A stretch of 64,000 nt of DNA, from positions 1-64,000 of the forward strand of contig OMIN01000099.1 in assembly GCA_900299145.1 (NCBI GenBank). Direction: 5' to 3'. Each line of letters opens with the position of its first letter. The stretch's first letter is position 1. A program made the translations under genes and the position numbers. Below, one piece after another: positions 51,551-60,522 of the stretch. The notes beneath the pieces are model-generated. The model was not told the origin of the DNA and did no database searches. It saw nothing but the letters and a program-made list of their open reading frames with translations. The stretch is from Betaproteobacteria bacterium (GTDB taxonomy: Bacteria > Pseudomonadota > Gammaproteobacteria > Burkholderiales > SG8-41).

Positions 51551-53032
51551 ATGCTGCAAAACCCATCAGATAACACGCACGATTTTGACGTGGTCGTAGT
51601 CGGTTGCGGCGTGGCTGGCCTGAGTGCGGCCGTGGCCGCCGCCGAAGCCGGTGCGCGCGTCGCGCTGCTGGAACGTTCGACGTACGACGAACGCGGCGGC
51701 AACACGCGCTACACCACGGCGGCACTGCGCATGGAAAGCGAAGGCGCCGTTTCCAGCGATTTCGTGCAGCGCTTTCTTGATAACTGCGGTTACCACGTGC
51801 AGCCGGATTTCGCGGCGGCCACGGTACTGGATTACGCCAACTGGCCGGGGCTGGTGCGCGCCGCGCCGTTTACCGATCCCGAACTGATTTCGTTTTTTGC
51901 GGACTCCGTGCCGCCAGCCATCGCGTGGCTGAAGGCGCACGGCGTCAAATTCGGCGGCATTGGTTTTTACGGGCTGACGCCGCGCGCATCCCCGCGCATC
52001 GCCATTACCGGTGGCGGGCTGCATCTCATTGAAGTGATGACGGCACACGCAGAGAAAATCGGCGTGCGGTTTTTTTATGAAACCACCGCGCAGGGACTCG
52101 TGCAAACCGCACAAGGGGCCGTGTGTGGCCTGCGCGCGCGCGCAAAGTCGGGCGCGGTGCAAACGTTTAATAGCCGCGCGGTGATCCTCGCTTGTGGCGG
52201 CTTTCAGGGCAACCCCGAAATGGTGGTGCGTTACATTGGCGCCAAGGGCCGCTACCTGCGCCCGGTTGCGCGCGGCGGCTATTACGACAAGGGCGAAGGT
52301 ATCGCGATGGCACTGGACATCGGCGCGGCGCCGGCGGGCGACTTTGCGGAATATCACGCGGAGCCGATTGACCCGCGCTCCAGCGCCACCGAACCGCTGG
52401 TCATGGCCTACCCGTACGGCGTGCTGGTGAATCAACAGGGCCAGCGCTTTACCGACGAAGCGCCGGGGCCGATCGACGCCAGCTATGAAGACACCACGCG
52501 CATCATCGCCAATCAAACCCTGGGCATCGCGTTCTGCATTTTAGACAATAAAATCAATAACATAGAGAATTGGCAGCGCATCGTGCGCAGCGACCAACCG
52601 CCGGTTACCGCGCCCGATGTCGCCGCATTGGGGCGTACACTGGGCTTTGACGGCGAGGCCGCGCAGCGCGCCATCGATGCTTACAACCGCGCCTGCCCCA
52701 CGGCGGGCCAGTTCGATCCGCGCACGCTGGACGGGTTGGCAACCGCCGGGTTGTCGCCGCGCAAATCCAACTACGCCGTGCCGCTGGATACGCCGCCGTA
52801 TCACGCGTACCCGGTGATTTCGTCGAACACCTTTACCTTCGGCGGCCTAAAGGTCGACGTCAATGCGCAAGTCGTCAACACCGACGGCGAACTGATGCCG
52901 GGGCTTTATGCAGCGGGCGAAACCGTCGGCATTTACTACGGCAAATATCCGGGGGCGACTTCGGTGTTGCGCGGCGCAGTGTTTGGCAAGCGCGCGGGGG
53001 AACATGCTGCCGCCTCGTGCCTTGTTCTGTAA
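51551..53032 (+). CDS. FAD-dependent tricarballylate dehydrogenase (TcuA)-like flavoprotein
   Basis: 493 residues of the fumarate reductase/succinate dehydrogenase flavoprotein family. FAD binding: VVVVGCGVAGLSAAVAAAEAG near residues 14-34, and the substrate/FAD region RGGNTRYTTAALRM near 48. The C-terminal segment GLYAAGETVGIYYGKYPGATSVLRGAVFGKRAGEHAA is typical. TcuA oxidises tricarballylate to cis-aconitate; the adjacent Bug (tricarboxylate-binding type) gene supports a related substrate, but TcuB is not present. A dispersed motif copy encodes residues 329-338 (ILDNKINNIE) with frame kept. Confidence 0.82.
   Translation: MLQNPSDNTHDFDVVVVGCGVAGLSAAVAAAEAGARVALLERSTYDERGGNTRYTTAALRMESEGAVSSDFVQRFLDNCGYHVQPDFAAATVLDYANWPGLVRAAPFTDPELISFFADSVPPAIAWLKAHGVKFGGIGFYGLTPRASPRIAITGGGLHLIEVMTAHAEKIGVRFFYETTAQGLVQTAQGAVCGLRARAKSGAVQTFNSRAVILACGGFQGNPEMVVRYIGAKGRYLRPVARGGYYDKGEGIAMALDIGAAPAGDFAEYHAEPIDPRSSATEPLVMAYPYGVLVNQQGQRFTDEAPGPIDASYEDTTRIIANQTLGIAFCILDNKINNIENWQRIVRSDQPPVTAPDVAALGRTLGFDGEAAQRAIDAYNRACPTAGQFDPRTLDGLATAGLSPRKSNYAVPLDTPPYHAYPVISSNTFTFGGLKVDVNAQVVNTDGELMPGLYAAGETVGIYYGKYPGATSVLRGAVFGKRAGEHAAASCLVL
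52537..52564 (+). repeat. Dispersed AT-rich motif, copy 14 (inside the TcuA-like gene, weak)
   Basis: Reads ACAATAAAATCAATAACATAG, matching the 5' half of the core well and the 3' half poorly. It is an AT-rich, in-frame patch in a GC-rich gene. Confidence 0.45.
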
Positions 53033-53212
53033 GAATGGTGATTCTGTTCGACATTCACGGTCAGATTGCAGTCTATCGATGCACGGGAATCGGCCAGAAG
53101 CGGAACCCGACGCCATTGCCGCATAGCGGTGGTTTGCTTGTAGTGGAGCTTCGAGACCTCGTAGGACGAAGGAGCGCACGGTCAAGGCCGCTTGGCGAAG
53201 TACCGGCAACCT

Positions 53213-53917
53213 CTACGACGCGGGAGAACCGATCCCAAGTTGCGCCTGCAGGCTGTCGCGGCCCTTCTGGGTAAGCCGCACCGCGCGGGATTGAGGCGTT
53301 CGCCTCAGCCACCCCAGTTCAAAATAACGCTGGAGCAATCGAGTACCGAGCGGCCCGGCGAGGTGATAGCGGCGCTCTGTCCAATCCAGACATCGGCATG
53401 CCAATCCATGCCGGCCTGGCTTGAGATTGCGTACATCGAAGCCGAACACGGCTTCGAACCACGCCACACCAGCCAGCGTGACATCTACGCGTTTGCCCGG
53501 TTCGATCGAAGCAATCAGTCCGCGATTTTCCAGCGTGACAGCGATGCGCACACCGAGTTCGCCAGCGAGATGATCGTAGCAACATCGGGCATAACGCAGC
53601 GCCTCAACCTGCGGCGAGCGCACCACCGCAGCACGGCTTGGCCGCCCGGCAATCAGCGCAAGGCTCTCCAGTGCGTCTGCGATCCCCGACCCGGCCAGCC
53701 GGTAGTAGCGATGGCGCCCTTGGCATTCGAGCGCAAGCAGGCCACCCTCCAGCAACTTGGTCAAATGCGTGCTCGCTGCTGAAGGCGAAAGGCCAGCGGA
53801 CGTTGCCAGCTCACCGGCCGGCAAGGCGCGGCCATCCGCGAGCGCCGTCAGGATGCCGGCGCGTGCCGGATCGCCAATCAGGGCTGCCACGGTCGCAATA
53901 TTGGCTTCTCCACGCAT
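53213..53917 (-). CDS. ArsR family transcriptional regulator
   Basis: 234 residues. The N-terminal winged helix reads AALIGDPARAGILTALADGRALPAGELATSAGLSPSAASTHLTKLLEGGLL, standard for ArsR proteins. The C-terminal half (residues 90-234) is longer than in metal sensors and resembles regulators of small-molecule transporters; no metal-binding Cys pair like CVC is near the recognition helix, although CCYD and CRCLD are present. It is divergent from a TauE/SafE gene by 76 bases and probably controls it. The 53033-53212 stretch after it shows nothing recognisable. Confidence 0.88.
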   Translation of the reverse strand: MRGEANIATVAALIGDPARAGILTALADGRALPAGELATSAGLSPSAASTHLTKLLEGGLLALECQGRHRYYRLAGSGIADALESLALIAGRPSRAAVVRSPQVEALRYARCCYDHLAGELGVRIAVTLENRGLIASIEPGKRVDVTLAGVAWFEAVFGFDVRNLKPGRHGLACRCLDWTERRYHLAGPLGTRLLQRYFELGWLRRTPQSRAVRLTQKGRDSLQAQLGIGSPAS

Positions 53918-53993
53918 ATTTCATTTGTACGTGAAACATTAGGCGGCGTCAACAGCTTAGTATGGGCACGGCCACAACCGTCAGGAGAGCCTT

Positions 53994-54752
53994 TTGTTTG
54001 ATTTGACCACTGTGATCGTAGTCATCGGCACGTTCTTGCTCGCAGGCGCCGTAAAGGGCGTGATTGGCCTCGGCCTTCCGCAGGTCAGCGTGGGACTGAT
54101 GACCGTAGCGCTCGATCTGCAGACGGCGATGGCGCTTCTGGTTGTACCGGCCTTCGTCACCAATCTCTGGCAGTCGGTTGTTGGCGGCAGCGCAAAGGTC
54201 ATCCTACGCAGACTCTGGCCGTTCCTCGTGATGGCTACGGTGACGGTCTGGATCGGCGTGGCCGCACTGCAGCGCCTGAGTCCTTCGCTGCTTGCCGCTC
54301 TGCTTGGAGCAATGCTCGTTACGTATTCCTTGGTAAGCTTGGGCGGGATATGGCTGACGATTCCGGCCCGGCACGAAGGATGGGTTGGTTCTCTGATTGG
54401 GGCGGTCAGCGGTGTGTTGACGGGCATGACCGGAACTGCCGCCGTGCCAGGCGTCATGTTCCTTCAAGCCATAGGCTTGCCACGAGATGTTCTCATTCAG
54501 GCGATGGGAATTCTGTTTGCGGCTACAACACTTGCGCTGGCAGCCGCCTTACAGCAGGCGAACTTCCTTACTGTCGATCACGGCATCTTGTCCAGCGCCG
54601 CCGTGCTGCCGGCCATTGCCGGGATGATCGCAGGGCAATGGATCCGAAAGGGTATCGCCGAACAACGATTTCGGACGGTGTTTTTTATCGGTCTCCTGGT
54701 ACTAGGCGCCTACTTCATTGCCAATGCAATTCGAGTGCTCCGATCAAGATAA
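53994..54752 (+). CDS. TauE/SafE family sulfite exporter-like membrane protein
   Basis: 252 residues starting at a TTG with AGGAG 6 bases upstream. It has seven to eight hydrophobic segments with the duplicated family pattern AGAVKGVIGLGLPQVSVGLM near residues 17-36 and IGAVSGVLTGMTGTAAVPGVMFLQAIGLPRD near 130-165. Members move sulfite, sulfonates, sulfoacetate or other small anions, usually outward. With the divergent ArsR gene it forms a regulated transport unit. A hairpin follows. Confidence 0.88.
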   Translation: MFDLTTVIVVIGTFLLAGAVKGVIGLGLPQVSVGLMTVALDLQTAMALLVVPAFVTNLWQSVVGGSAKVILRRLWPFLVMATVTVWIGVAALQRLSPSLLAALLGAMLVTYSLVSLGGIWLTIPARHEGWVGSLIGAVSGVLTGMTGTAAVPGVMFLQAIGLPRDVLIQAMGILFAATTLALAAALQQANFLTVDHGILSSAAVLPAIAGMIAGQWIRKGIAEQRFRTVFFIGLLVLGAYFIANAIRVLRSR

Positions 54753-54805
54753 ACCGGACATTGGCCCGTTGAGTGACCGGCCGGGGAGCCGCATAACATC
54801 GTCCC

Positions 54806-54834
54806 GCAGCCGACGTGCTGAAGCACGCGGCTGC
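54806..54834. terminator. Hairpin downstream of the TauE/SafE gene
   Basis: GCAGCCGACGTGCT and AGCACGCGGCTGC form a long stem with one mismatch around a GA loop, about 50 bases after the stop. No T run follows, so it is terminator-like rather than certain. The rest of 54753-54958 shows nothing recognisable. Confidence 0.45.
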
Positions 54835-54958
54835 AGACAACGTTCCTGACCGGCCGCCCTCGCGGGCATGCTACTTCCACTATGGGCCGGTTTCAGCCAT
54901 TCAGATTGATGGATTGGGAACCGAAAACTCGCCGAAAGATCAAGCCAGGTTCTACGCC

Positions 54959-55969
54959 TCAGTCTGCGCTAATATTCACAGCCTTCGCCAGCGCCAGCCA
55001 CTTGGCGGCTTCGTCCTTGAGGAATTTGTCGAACACCTTCGGCGATGTGCCCGCAGGGGTTGCGCCCTGCGCCGCGAGTTTTTGCACGACATCGGGTTCG
55101 GCGACAATTTCGGCAATCGCGCGCGACAGTTTTTCGATAATGGCGGACGGTGTCCTTGCAGGCGCGAGCACGCCTTGCCAGATGTCCACCTGCACCTTCG
55201 GGTAACCCAGTTCGGTCATGGTCGCGACATCTGGCGCGAGCGGGCTGCGTTTATCCGTGGTCACCGCCAGCGCCACCAGCCGCCCGGCCTTTACGTGCGG
55301 ATAAAACCCCAGCACGTTAGAAATCGACACCTGAATCTGCCCGGAGACCAAATCCACCGTGATCGGCCCTGTGCCCTTGTACGGCACGTGAACCAGATCG
55401 AGTTTTGCTTCGTGTGCGAGTAACGCCATCGCCAGATGCTGGGTGCTGGCGACACCGCCGGAGCCGTAGTTGATGCGGCCCGGGTTACTGCGTGCGTGGG
55501 CGATAAATTCTTTCAATGATTTCGCGGGCAGGCCAGCGTTCATCGCCAGCATGAGCGTGCCGCTCGCAATCTGGCTTACGGAGGAAAAGTCTTTCGCGGC
55601 GTCGATGCGCGCGGAGCGAGACAGCACCGCCGAGGTCAGATGTCCGACATTGAACACGGCATAGGTGTAACCATCCGCCGGCGCACGTGCTGCCATTTCC
55701 AGCGCGATGTTGCCGGTGGCGCCGGTGCGGTTGTCGGTGATCACCGGTTGCCCGAAGCGCTCGGCAAGCCGCGCGCCGATCAGGCGTGCCGCGAAATCGG
55801 TGCCGCCGCCGGGCGCTACGCCAACAAGAAAGCGGATGGGTTTTGTGGGATACGCGGCAACGGCTGATGCCGCGCCCGCGGCGGCAGCTTTAAAAGACGC
55901 CGTGAAGCTGGTGGCGCCTGCAGCCGCCATGACAATTGCCAGACAACGGCTGATGGGCTTAATCGTCAT
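54959..55969 (-). CDS. Bug/TctC family substrate-binding protein (10 of 10)
   Basis: From the ATG at 55969 the protein has 336 residues; a TTG at 56002 is possible but adds an unlikely basic leader. The signal region is unusually long and Ala-rich (IVMAAAGATSFTASFKAAAAGAASAVA) before AYPTKPIRF. The ligand loop VGVAPGGGTDFAARLI is canonical and the second reads DNRTGATGNIALEM. Unlike the other Bug genes it has no catabolic neighbour: downstream is the ArsR/TauE pair on the other strand and upstream lie gloA and a motif copy. Confidence 0.9.
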   Translation of the reverse strand: MTIKPISRCLAIVMAAAGATSFTASFKAAAAGAASAVAAYPTKPIRFLVGVAPGGGTDFAARLIGARLAERFGQPVITDNRTGATGNIALEMAARAPADGYTYAVFNVGHLTSAVLSRSARIDAAKDFSSVSQIASGTLMLAMNAGLPAKSLKEFIAHARSNPGRINYGSGGVASTQHLAMALLAHEAKLDLVHVPYKGTGPITVDLVSGQIQVSISNVLGFYPHVKAGRLVALAVTTDKRSPLAPDVATMTELGYPKVQVDIWQGVLAPARTPSAIIEKLSRAIAEIVAEPDVVQKLAAQGATPAGTSPKVFDKFLKDEAAKWLALAKAVNISAD

Positions 55970-56005
55970 CGCCAACCCACCGGTCGCGCCTTTGCGCCGC
56001 AATTC

Positions 56006-56033
56006 TTAAGTATTTGATTTATTTGAATGTTTT
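56006..56033 (-). repeat. Dispersed AT-rich motif, copy 15
   Basis: On the minus strand the core reads AATAAATCAAATACTTAA. It starts at the gloA stop codon and fills the gap to the next minus-strand Bug gene. Confidence 0.7.
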
Positions 56034-56421
56034 ACGAGGTCTTGCGCTGAACGAACTCAATCTTGTAACCATCCGGATCTTCGGCGAATGCGATCACGGT
56101 GGTGCCGTGTTTCATCGGGCCGGCTTCGCGCGTGACCTTGCCGCCGCGCTTTTTGATTTCTTCGCAGGTCTTGTAGGCGTCGTCGACTTCGAGGGCAATG
56201 TGGCCGTAGCCGCTGCCGAGATCGTATTTATGCGTGTCCCAGTTGTATGTCAGTTCCAGTACGGCAGTCCTGGTTTCGTCGTCGTAGCCGACGAATGTGT
56301 TGGTGAAACGGCCTTCGGGATATTCCTTCTGGCGCAAAAGCTTCATGCCCAGCACCTGCGTGTAAAAATCGATCGAGCGTTGCAAATCACCGACGCGGAT
56401 CATGGTGTGCAGCATTCTCAT
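56032..56421 (-). CDS. gloA: Lactoylglutathione lyase GloA
   Basis: 129 residues, the usual length. Glyoxalase I converts the methylglyoxal-glutathione adduct to S-lactoylglutathione. The four metal ligands are in place: His in [11 protein letters not shown] near residue 5, Glu in [10 protein letters not shown] near 56, His in [12 protein letters not shown] near 74 and Glu in GYKIEFVQ near 122. This short form is typically the nickel-type enzyme. It is 12 bases downstream of the rubredoxin gene on the same strand. Confidence 0.95.
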   Translation of the reverse strand: MRMLHTMIRVGDLQRSIDFYTQVLGMKLLRQKEYPEGRFTNTFVGYDDETRTAVLELTYNWDTHKYDLGSGYGHIALEVDDAYKTCEEIKKRGGKVTREAGPMKHGTTVIAFAEDPDGYKIEFVQRKTS

Positions 56422-56433
56422 CGCGGCTCTCCC

Positions 56434-56619
56434 TTAAATTTGCACCATCTCGAAATCTTCCTTGCGCGCGCCGCATTCGGGGCATGTCCAGTTGATCGGC
56501 ACGTCTTCCCATTTGGTGCCTGGGGCGATGCCTTCTTCCGGTACGCCGTCTTTTTCGCTGTAAATCCAGCCGCAAATAAGGCACATCCAGGTTTTATATT
56601 GCGTCGTTGAATCAGTCAT
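56434..56619 (-). CDS. Rubredoxin
   Basis: 61 residues with the rubredoxin iron site: CLICGWIY near residue 13 and CPECGARKEDFEMV near 46, plus the conserved EEGIAPGTKWEDVP loop. A small cytoplasmic one-electron carrier. Divergent from thiD, as is common in betaproteobacteria, with about 96 bases between the two starts. It is shorter than and unrelated to the longer open frame that continues upstream, which is a shadow of thiD. Confidence 0.95.
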   Translation of the reverse strand: MTDSTTQYKTWMCLICGWIYSEKDGVPEEGIAPGTKWEDVPINWTCPECGARKEDFEMVQI

Positions 56620-56715
56620 GGTTAAAGATGTGCGCGAGGCAGATAAGAGAAACACGTTAAAATGCAATTTTAAACGATCCTGCGGCGGCTTACCTGCCGA
56701 TGCGCGGGTGCCGGC

Positions 56716-57645
56716 ATGACCTTCTCTCCCCCCAACTCTCCACCCGCTTCTTCGCCCGCAACGCCGCCCATCGTGCTGGTGTTTTCCGCCACTGATCCGA
56801 CCAGCGGCGCGGGTATGCAGGCCGACATCCTCACGCTGGCGAGCATGGGCTGCCATCCGCTGTCGGTAATCACCGCCATCACGGTGCAGGACACCATGGG
56901 CGTGGATGACGTGCTCGCCATGGACGCCGACTGGATCATCGATCAGGCGCGCTGTGTGCTGGAAGACATGCCGGTGGCGGCGTTCAAAATCGGCGTGATG
57001 GGCAGCGTGGACAATATCTCGGCGATTGCCGAAGTGGTGTCGGATTACCCGGAAATCCCGCTGATCCTCGATCCGGTGCTGGCGAGCGGGCGCGGTGACG
57101 AACTCGCCAACGACGACATGCTGATCGCCATGCGCGAGCTCCTGATTCCGCAGACCACCATCATCACGCCCAACAGCATGGAAGCGCGGCGACTGGCACT
57201 GGATGACCGTGACGACAAAGATGACCCCGGCCTGATCGAATGCGCCAACCGCATTATCGCGATGGGCTGCGAATACGTGCTGGTCACTGGCACGCACGAA
57301 AACACGCAGCAGGTCATCAACACGCTCTACAACGAGGACGGCCTGGTCAGCACCGAATCATGGCCGCGCCTGCCGGGGCAGTATCACGGCTCCGGCTGCA
57401 CGCTAGCCTCGGCGATCGCCGCGACCATCGCCAACGGCCTGCCGATGGCCGAGGCCGTGAAAGACGCGCAGGAATACACCTGGCAGACACTGCGCGCCGG
57501 GTTTCGCGCGGGCATGGGCCAGCATATTCCGGATCGCTTGTTTTGGGCGCGCGAGGAAGCGCAAGTGGCCGAGGATGGCGCAAACAAGGATGAATCGAAA
57601 AAATCTGACGAATCGAACACATCCAACGACAGGGATTCCGCATGA
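56716..57645 (+). CDS. thiD: Bifunctional hydroxymethylpyrimidine kinase/phosphomethylpyrimidine kinase ThiD
   Basis: 309 residues of the ribokinase fold, slightly longer than usual because of a Pro/Ser-rich N-terminus (about 15 residues) and a charged Lys/Asp/Ser tail after residue 280. Signatures: SATDPTSGAGMQADILTL near 26, KIGVMGS near 90, PVLASGRGDEL near 118 and the catalytic Cys/anion hole QYHGSGCTLASAIA near 220. It phosphorylates HMP twice for thiamine synthesis. The stop overlaps thiE (ATGA). Confidence 0.94.
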   Translation: MTFSPPNSPPASSPATPPIVLVFSATDPTSGAGMQADILTLASMGCHPLSVITAITVQDTMGVDDVLAMDADWIIDQARCVLEDMPVAAFKIGVMGSVDNISAIAEVVSDYPEIPLILDPVLASGRGDELANDDMLIAMRELLIPQTTIITPNSMEARRLALDDRDDKDDPGLIECANRIIAMGCEYVLVTGTHENTQQVINTLYNEDGLVSTESWPRLPGQYHGSGCTLASAIAATIANGLPMAEAVKDAQEYTWQTLRAGFRAGMGQHIPDRLFWAREEAQVAEDGANKDESKKSDESNTSNDRDSA

Positions 57646-58292
57646 CAACTTCCACGGCAGAACGCTCGCGTGAGTGCATCCGCGGCCTCTACGGCGTAAC
57701 ACCCGACACCGAAGACAGCGAAACGCTGATGCCACAGGTCCGCGCTGCGCTGGAAGGCGGCATGCGTCTTTTGCAGTATCGCAACAAAAGCACGGATCGC
57801 GCACTGCGCCGCTATCAGGCATCCGCGATACAGGCCCTTTGCCTCGTCCACAACGCCGCGCTGATCGTAAACGACGACGTTGAATTGGCGCTGGAAGTCG
57901 ACGCCGCAGGTGTGCACCTGGGGCGCGAGGATGGTTCGATTGCCGAAGCGCGCGCGCGGCTGGGGCCTGACAAGTTGATCGGCGCCACCTGCTACCGCCT
58001 GTTGGAGAACGCCGAGCGCGCGCTGAATGAGGGCGCCGATCACATCGCGTTCGGCAGTTTTTTTGTGTCGACGGTGAAACCCGGCGCGGTGCGTTCCACG
58101 CCGTCGATACTCACCGAAGCCAAACGTAAATTCGGCGTGCCGGTGGTGGCCATCGGCGGCATCACCACGGAAAACGCACCGGTGGTGATCAGCGCCGGTG
58201 CTGACAGCGTGGCGGTGATTACGGCGCTGTTTGGCGCGCCGGATATCGCCGCCGCCGCGCGTCAATTCAACGCGCTGTTCGATAAGGATTGA
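57642..58292 (+). CDS. thiE: Thiamine phosphate synthase ThiE
   Basis: 216 residues. It joins HMP diphosphate and the thiazole phosphate to make thiamine phosphate. Family motifs are LLQYRNKST near residue 43, [10 protein letters not shown] near 73, GVHLGREDG near 90, [15 protein letters not shown] near 135 and [10 protein letters not shown] near 168. The start overlaps the thiD stop, and hemL starts 17 bases after its stop, so thiD-thiE-hemL is a single tight unit. Confidence 0.95.
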   Translation: MTTSTAERSRECIRGLYGVTPDTEDSETLMPQVRAALEGGMRLLQYRNKSTDRALRRYQASAIQALCLVHNAALIVNDDVELALEVDAAGVHLGREDGSIAEARARLGPDKLIGATCYRLLENAERALNEGADHIAFGSFFVSTVKPGAVRSTPSILTEAKRKFGVPVVAIGGITTENAPVVISAGADSVAVITALFGAPDIAAAARQFNALFDKD

Positions 58293-58308
58293 AACGGTCA
58301 GGTGCCCG

Positions 58309-59586
58309 ATGAAACAAAGCCATAAACTATTCAATCATGCACAACTGTTGATACCCGGCGGCGTGAATTCGCCGGTGCGGGCGTTTCGCTCGGTGGGCGG
58401 CATGCCGCCGTTTATCAAGCGCGGGCGCGGCTCGCAAATCTGGGATGCCGACGGCAATGTCTACATCGACTACGTCGGCTCATGGGGGCCGTTGATCGCG
58501 GGACACGCCCACCCGGAAGTCGTGAAGTCCGTGCAGCAAATCGCCGAGCGCGGCCTGTCGTTCGGCGCGCCCACCGAAGCGGAGTTAGAGATGGCGAGCC
58601 TGCTGGTAAAGCTGGTGCCGTCGATGGAGCAGGTGCGGTTGGTGAATTCCGGCACCGAGGCGACGATGAGCGCGATTCGTGTCGCGCGCGGCTATACGCG
58701 GCGCTCCAAGATCATCAAATTCGAGGGCTGTTATCACGGCCACGCCGACGCGCTGCTGGTGAAGGCGGGCTCCGGCGCGTTGACCTTCGGCCAGCCGTCA
58801 TCAGCGGGCGTCCCGGCGGAAACCGCGCAGCACACACTGGTGCTCGATTTCAATGACGAAGCGGCACTTAACACCGCGTTTGTGCGCGAGGGCAAAGACC
58901 TTGCAGCCGTTATTGTTGAGCCGGTGGTGGGCAACGCCAATTTGATCGCGCCCAAACCGGGCTTCCTGCAATTGCTGCGCGAGCTGTGCACGCGTCACGG
59001 GGTGGTGCTGATTTTCGACGAAGTGATGACGGGCTTTCGCGTGGCGCTGGGCGGCGCGCAGGCGCTCTACGGCATCACGCCGGATATGACCACGCTCGGC
59101 AAAGTCATCGGCGGCGGCATGCCGCTGGCGGCGTTCGGCGGGCGGCGCGACATCATGCAATGTCTCGCACCGCTGGGGCCGGTGTATCAGGCTGGCACGC
59201 TGTCAGGCAACCCGGTGGCGGTGGCGGCGGGTTTGGCGATGCTGCGCATTGTGCAAACCGCCGGTTTTTACGACAAGCTCACGGCCACCGCGTACGCCCT
59301 GTGCAAGGGCTTAAGCGAAGCCGCCGCCGGACGTCAGATCGCGTTTTCGGCGCAGCACGTGGGTGGCATGTTTGGCCTGTATTTCCGTGCCACCCCGCCG
59401 CAGACTTACGCGGAAGTGATGGAGTGTGACAGGGAGCGCTTTAACCAGTTTTTTCACGCCATGCTGGCCGAGGGCATTTATCTCGCGCCATCGGCCTATG
59501 AGGCCGGATTTGTGTCGTCAGCGCACACGGCGGCGGATATCGAAAAAACCGTGGCGGCGGCGGACAAGGCGTTTGCTGCCTTGTAA
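58309..59586 (+). CDS. hemL: Glutamate-1-semialdehyde 2,1-aminomutase HemL
   Basis: 425 residues from the ATG at 58309. A PLP enzyme that makes 5-aminolevulinate from glutamate-1-semialdehyde, the C5 route to haem. Motifs include [11 protein letters not shown] near residue 17, [15 protein letters not shown] near 113, EGCYHGHAD near 137, DEVMTGFRV near 238 and the PLP Lys in [12 protein letters not shown] near 260. Its stop is immediately followed by a dispersed motif copy. hemB, the next pathway step, is 1.8 kb downstream. Confidence 0.96.
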   Translation: MKQSHKLFNHAQLLIPGGVNSPVRAFRSVGGMPPFIKRGRGSQIWDADGNVYIDYVGSWGPLIAGHAHPEVVKSVQQIAERGLSFGAPTEAELEMASLLVKLVPSMEQVRLVNSGTEATMSAIRVARGYTRRSKIIKFEGCYHGHADALLVKAGSGALTFGQPSSAGVPAETAQHTLVLDFNDEAALNTAFVREGKDLAAVIVEPVVGNANLIAPKPGFLQLLRELCTRHGVVLIFDEVMTGFRVALGGAQALYGITPDMTTLGKVIGGGMPLAAFGGRRDIMQCLAPLGPVYQAGTLSGNPVAVAAGLAMLRIVQTAGFYDKLTATAYALCKGLSEAAAGRQIAFSAQHVGGMFGLYFRATPPQTYAEVMECDRERFNQFFHAMLAEGIYLAPSAYEAGFVSSAHTAADIEKTVAAADKAFAAL

Positions 59587-59611
59587 AAAATTCATTTAAA
59601 ACAAATGCTTA
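59585..59611 (+). repeat. Dispersed AT-rich motif, copy 16
   Basis: The core reads CATTTAAAACAAATGCTTAT. It begins at the hemL stop codon. The rest of 59612-59741 shows no gene. Confidence 0.7.
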
Positions 59612-59741
59612 TTAAAGGCGTCGACAAAGTTAGCGCCCGCTCTTCTACGCCGCTCCGCTCCAGGCTAACGCAATAGGGAGGTAGCCGCTTGCGCCGAGCG
59701 CAGGCCGTTGTCTGGCCGAAGTCGCAGCGTGAACGGCGGGC

Positions 59742-60413
59742 CTAGCGCAGCCCGGCCATGAACTCCGACACAGCCGCCATTTCGCGATCCGACAATTTGG
59801 CGGCAACCGTGCGCATCATCCCGTTGGGATCGTTCTTACGCTCGCCGGCGCGAAATGCCTTGAGTTGCGCGGCGGTGTATTCCGCGTGCTGGCCGCCCAC
59901 GCGCGGATACTGCGCGGGCAGGCCCGCGCCGTTGGGCGAGTGGCACGAAGCGCACGCGGCCACATTCTTGGCGGCAATCCCGCCGCGGTAAATCAACTGG
60001 CCCTGCTTGACCAGCTCGGGATCGCGCGCGGCGCGTGGGCGCGCGGTCTGGCTGGAATAATATGCGGCGACATTTTTCATGTCGTCGTCCGACAGCGGCG
60101 CCGCCATGCCGGCCATCACGGCGTTGTTGCGCTCGGCGGGCTTGCCGTCTTTCGATTTGAAATTGCTCAACTGTTTGTAGATATATTCGGCGTGCTGGCC
60201 GGCGAGGCTGGGATTGGCGGCGAGCGGGCTGTTGCCGTCCGGCCCATGGCAGGCGGCGCAGACTTTACCGGCGATTTCCTGGCCCTTGGCCACGTCACCC
60301 TTGACGACGAATTGCGCGGATGCGGGGGTCACCACGAGTGAGCCAAAAACTGCCGTGGCAGCCGCAGCTGCCGTAGTCGTAATTATTGCCCGGAATTTCG
60401 ACCGGAGAGTCAT
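59742..60413 (-). CDS. Diheme cytochrome c (c4-like)
   Basis: 223 residues with a signal peptide (AIITTTAAAAATAVFGSLVVTPASA) and two c-type haem sites, VCAACHGPDG near residue 53 and ACASCHSPNG near 153, each followed by a distal Met-containing segment (MAGMAAPLSDDDM; MMRTVAAKLSD). The duplicated architecture is that of cytochrome c4, a periplasmic electron donor to terminal oxidases. It is divergent from engB, the standard arrangement in this lineage. Confidence 0.9.
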   Translation of the reverse strand: MTLRSKFRAIITTTAAAAATAVFGSLVVTPASAQFVVKGDVAKGQEIAGKVCAACHGPDGNSPLAANPSLAGQHAEYIYKQLSNFKSKDGKPAERNNAVMAGMAAPLSDDDMKNVAAYYSSQTARPRAARDPELVKQGQLIYRGGIAAKNVAACASCHSPNGAGLPAQYPRVGGQHAEYTAAQLKAFRAGERKNDPNGMMRTVAAKLSDREMAAVSEFMAGLR

Positions 60414-60522
60414 AAATGCTCCGCAAATAGATCTAGTGTCAGTAGTCCCGTATTGTATAGTACGCTGCCAACCCCGCGCCAGAGCAGTGCCGGCGGCATT
60501 TTTGGTTTATTAACAAGGCCCT

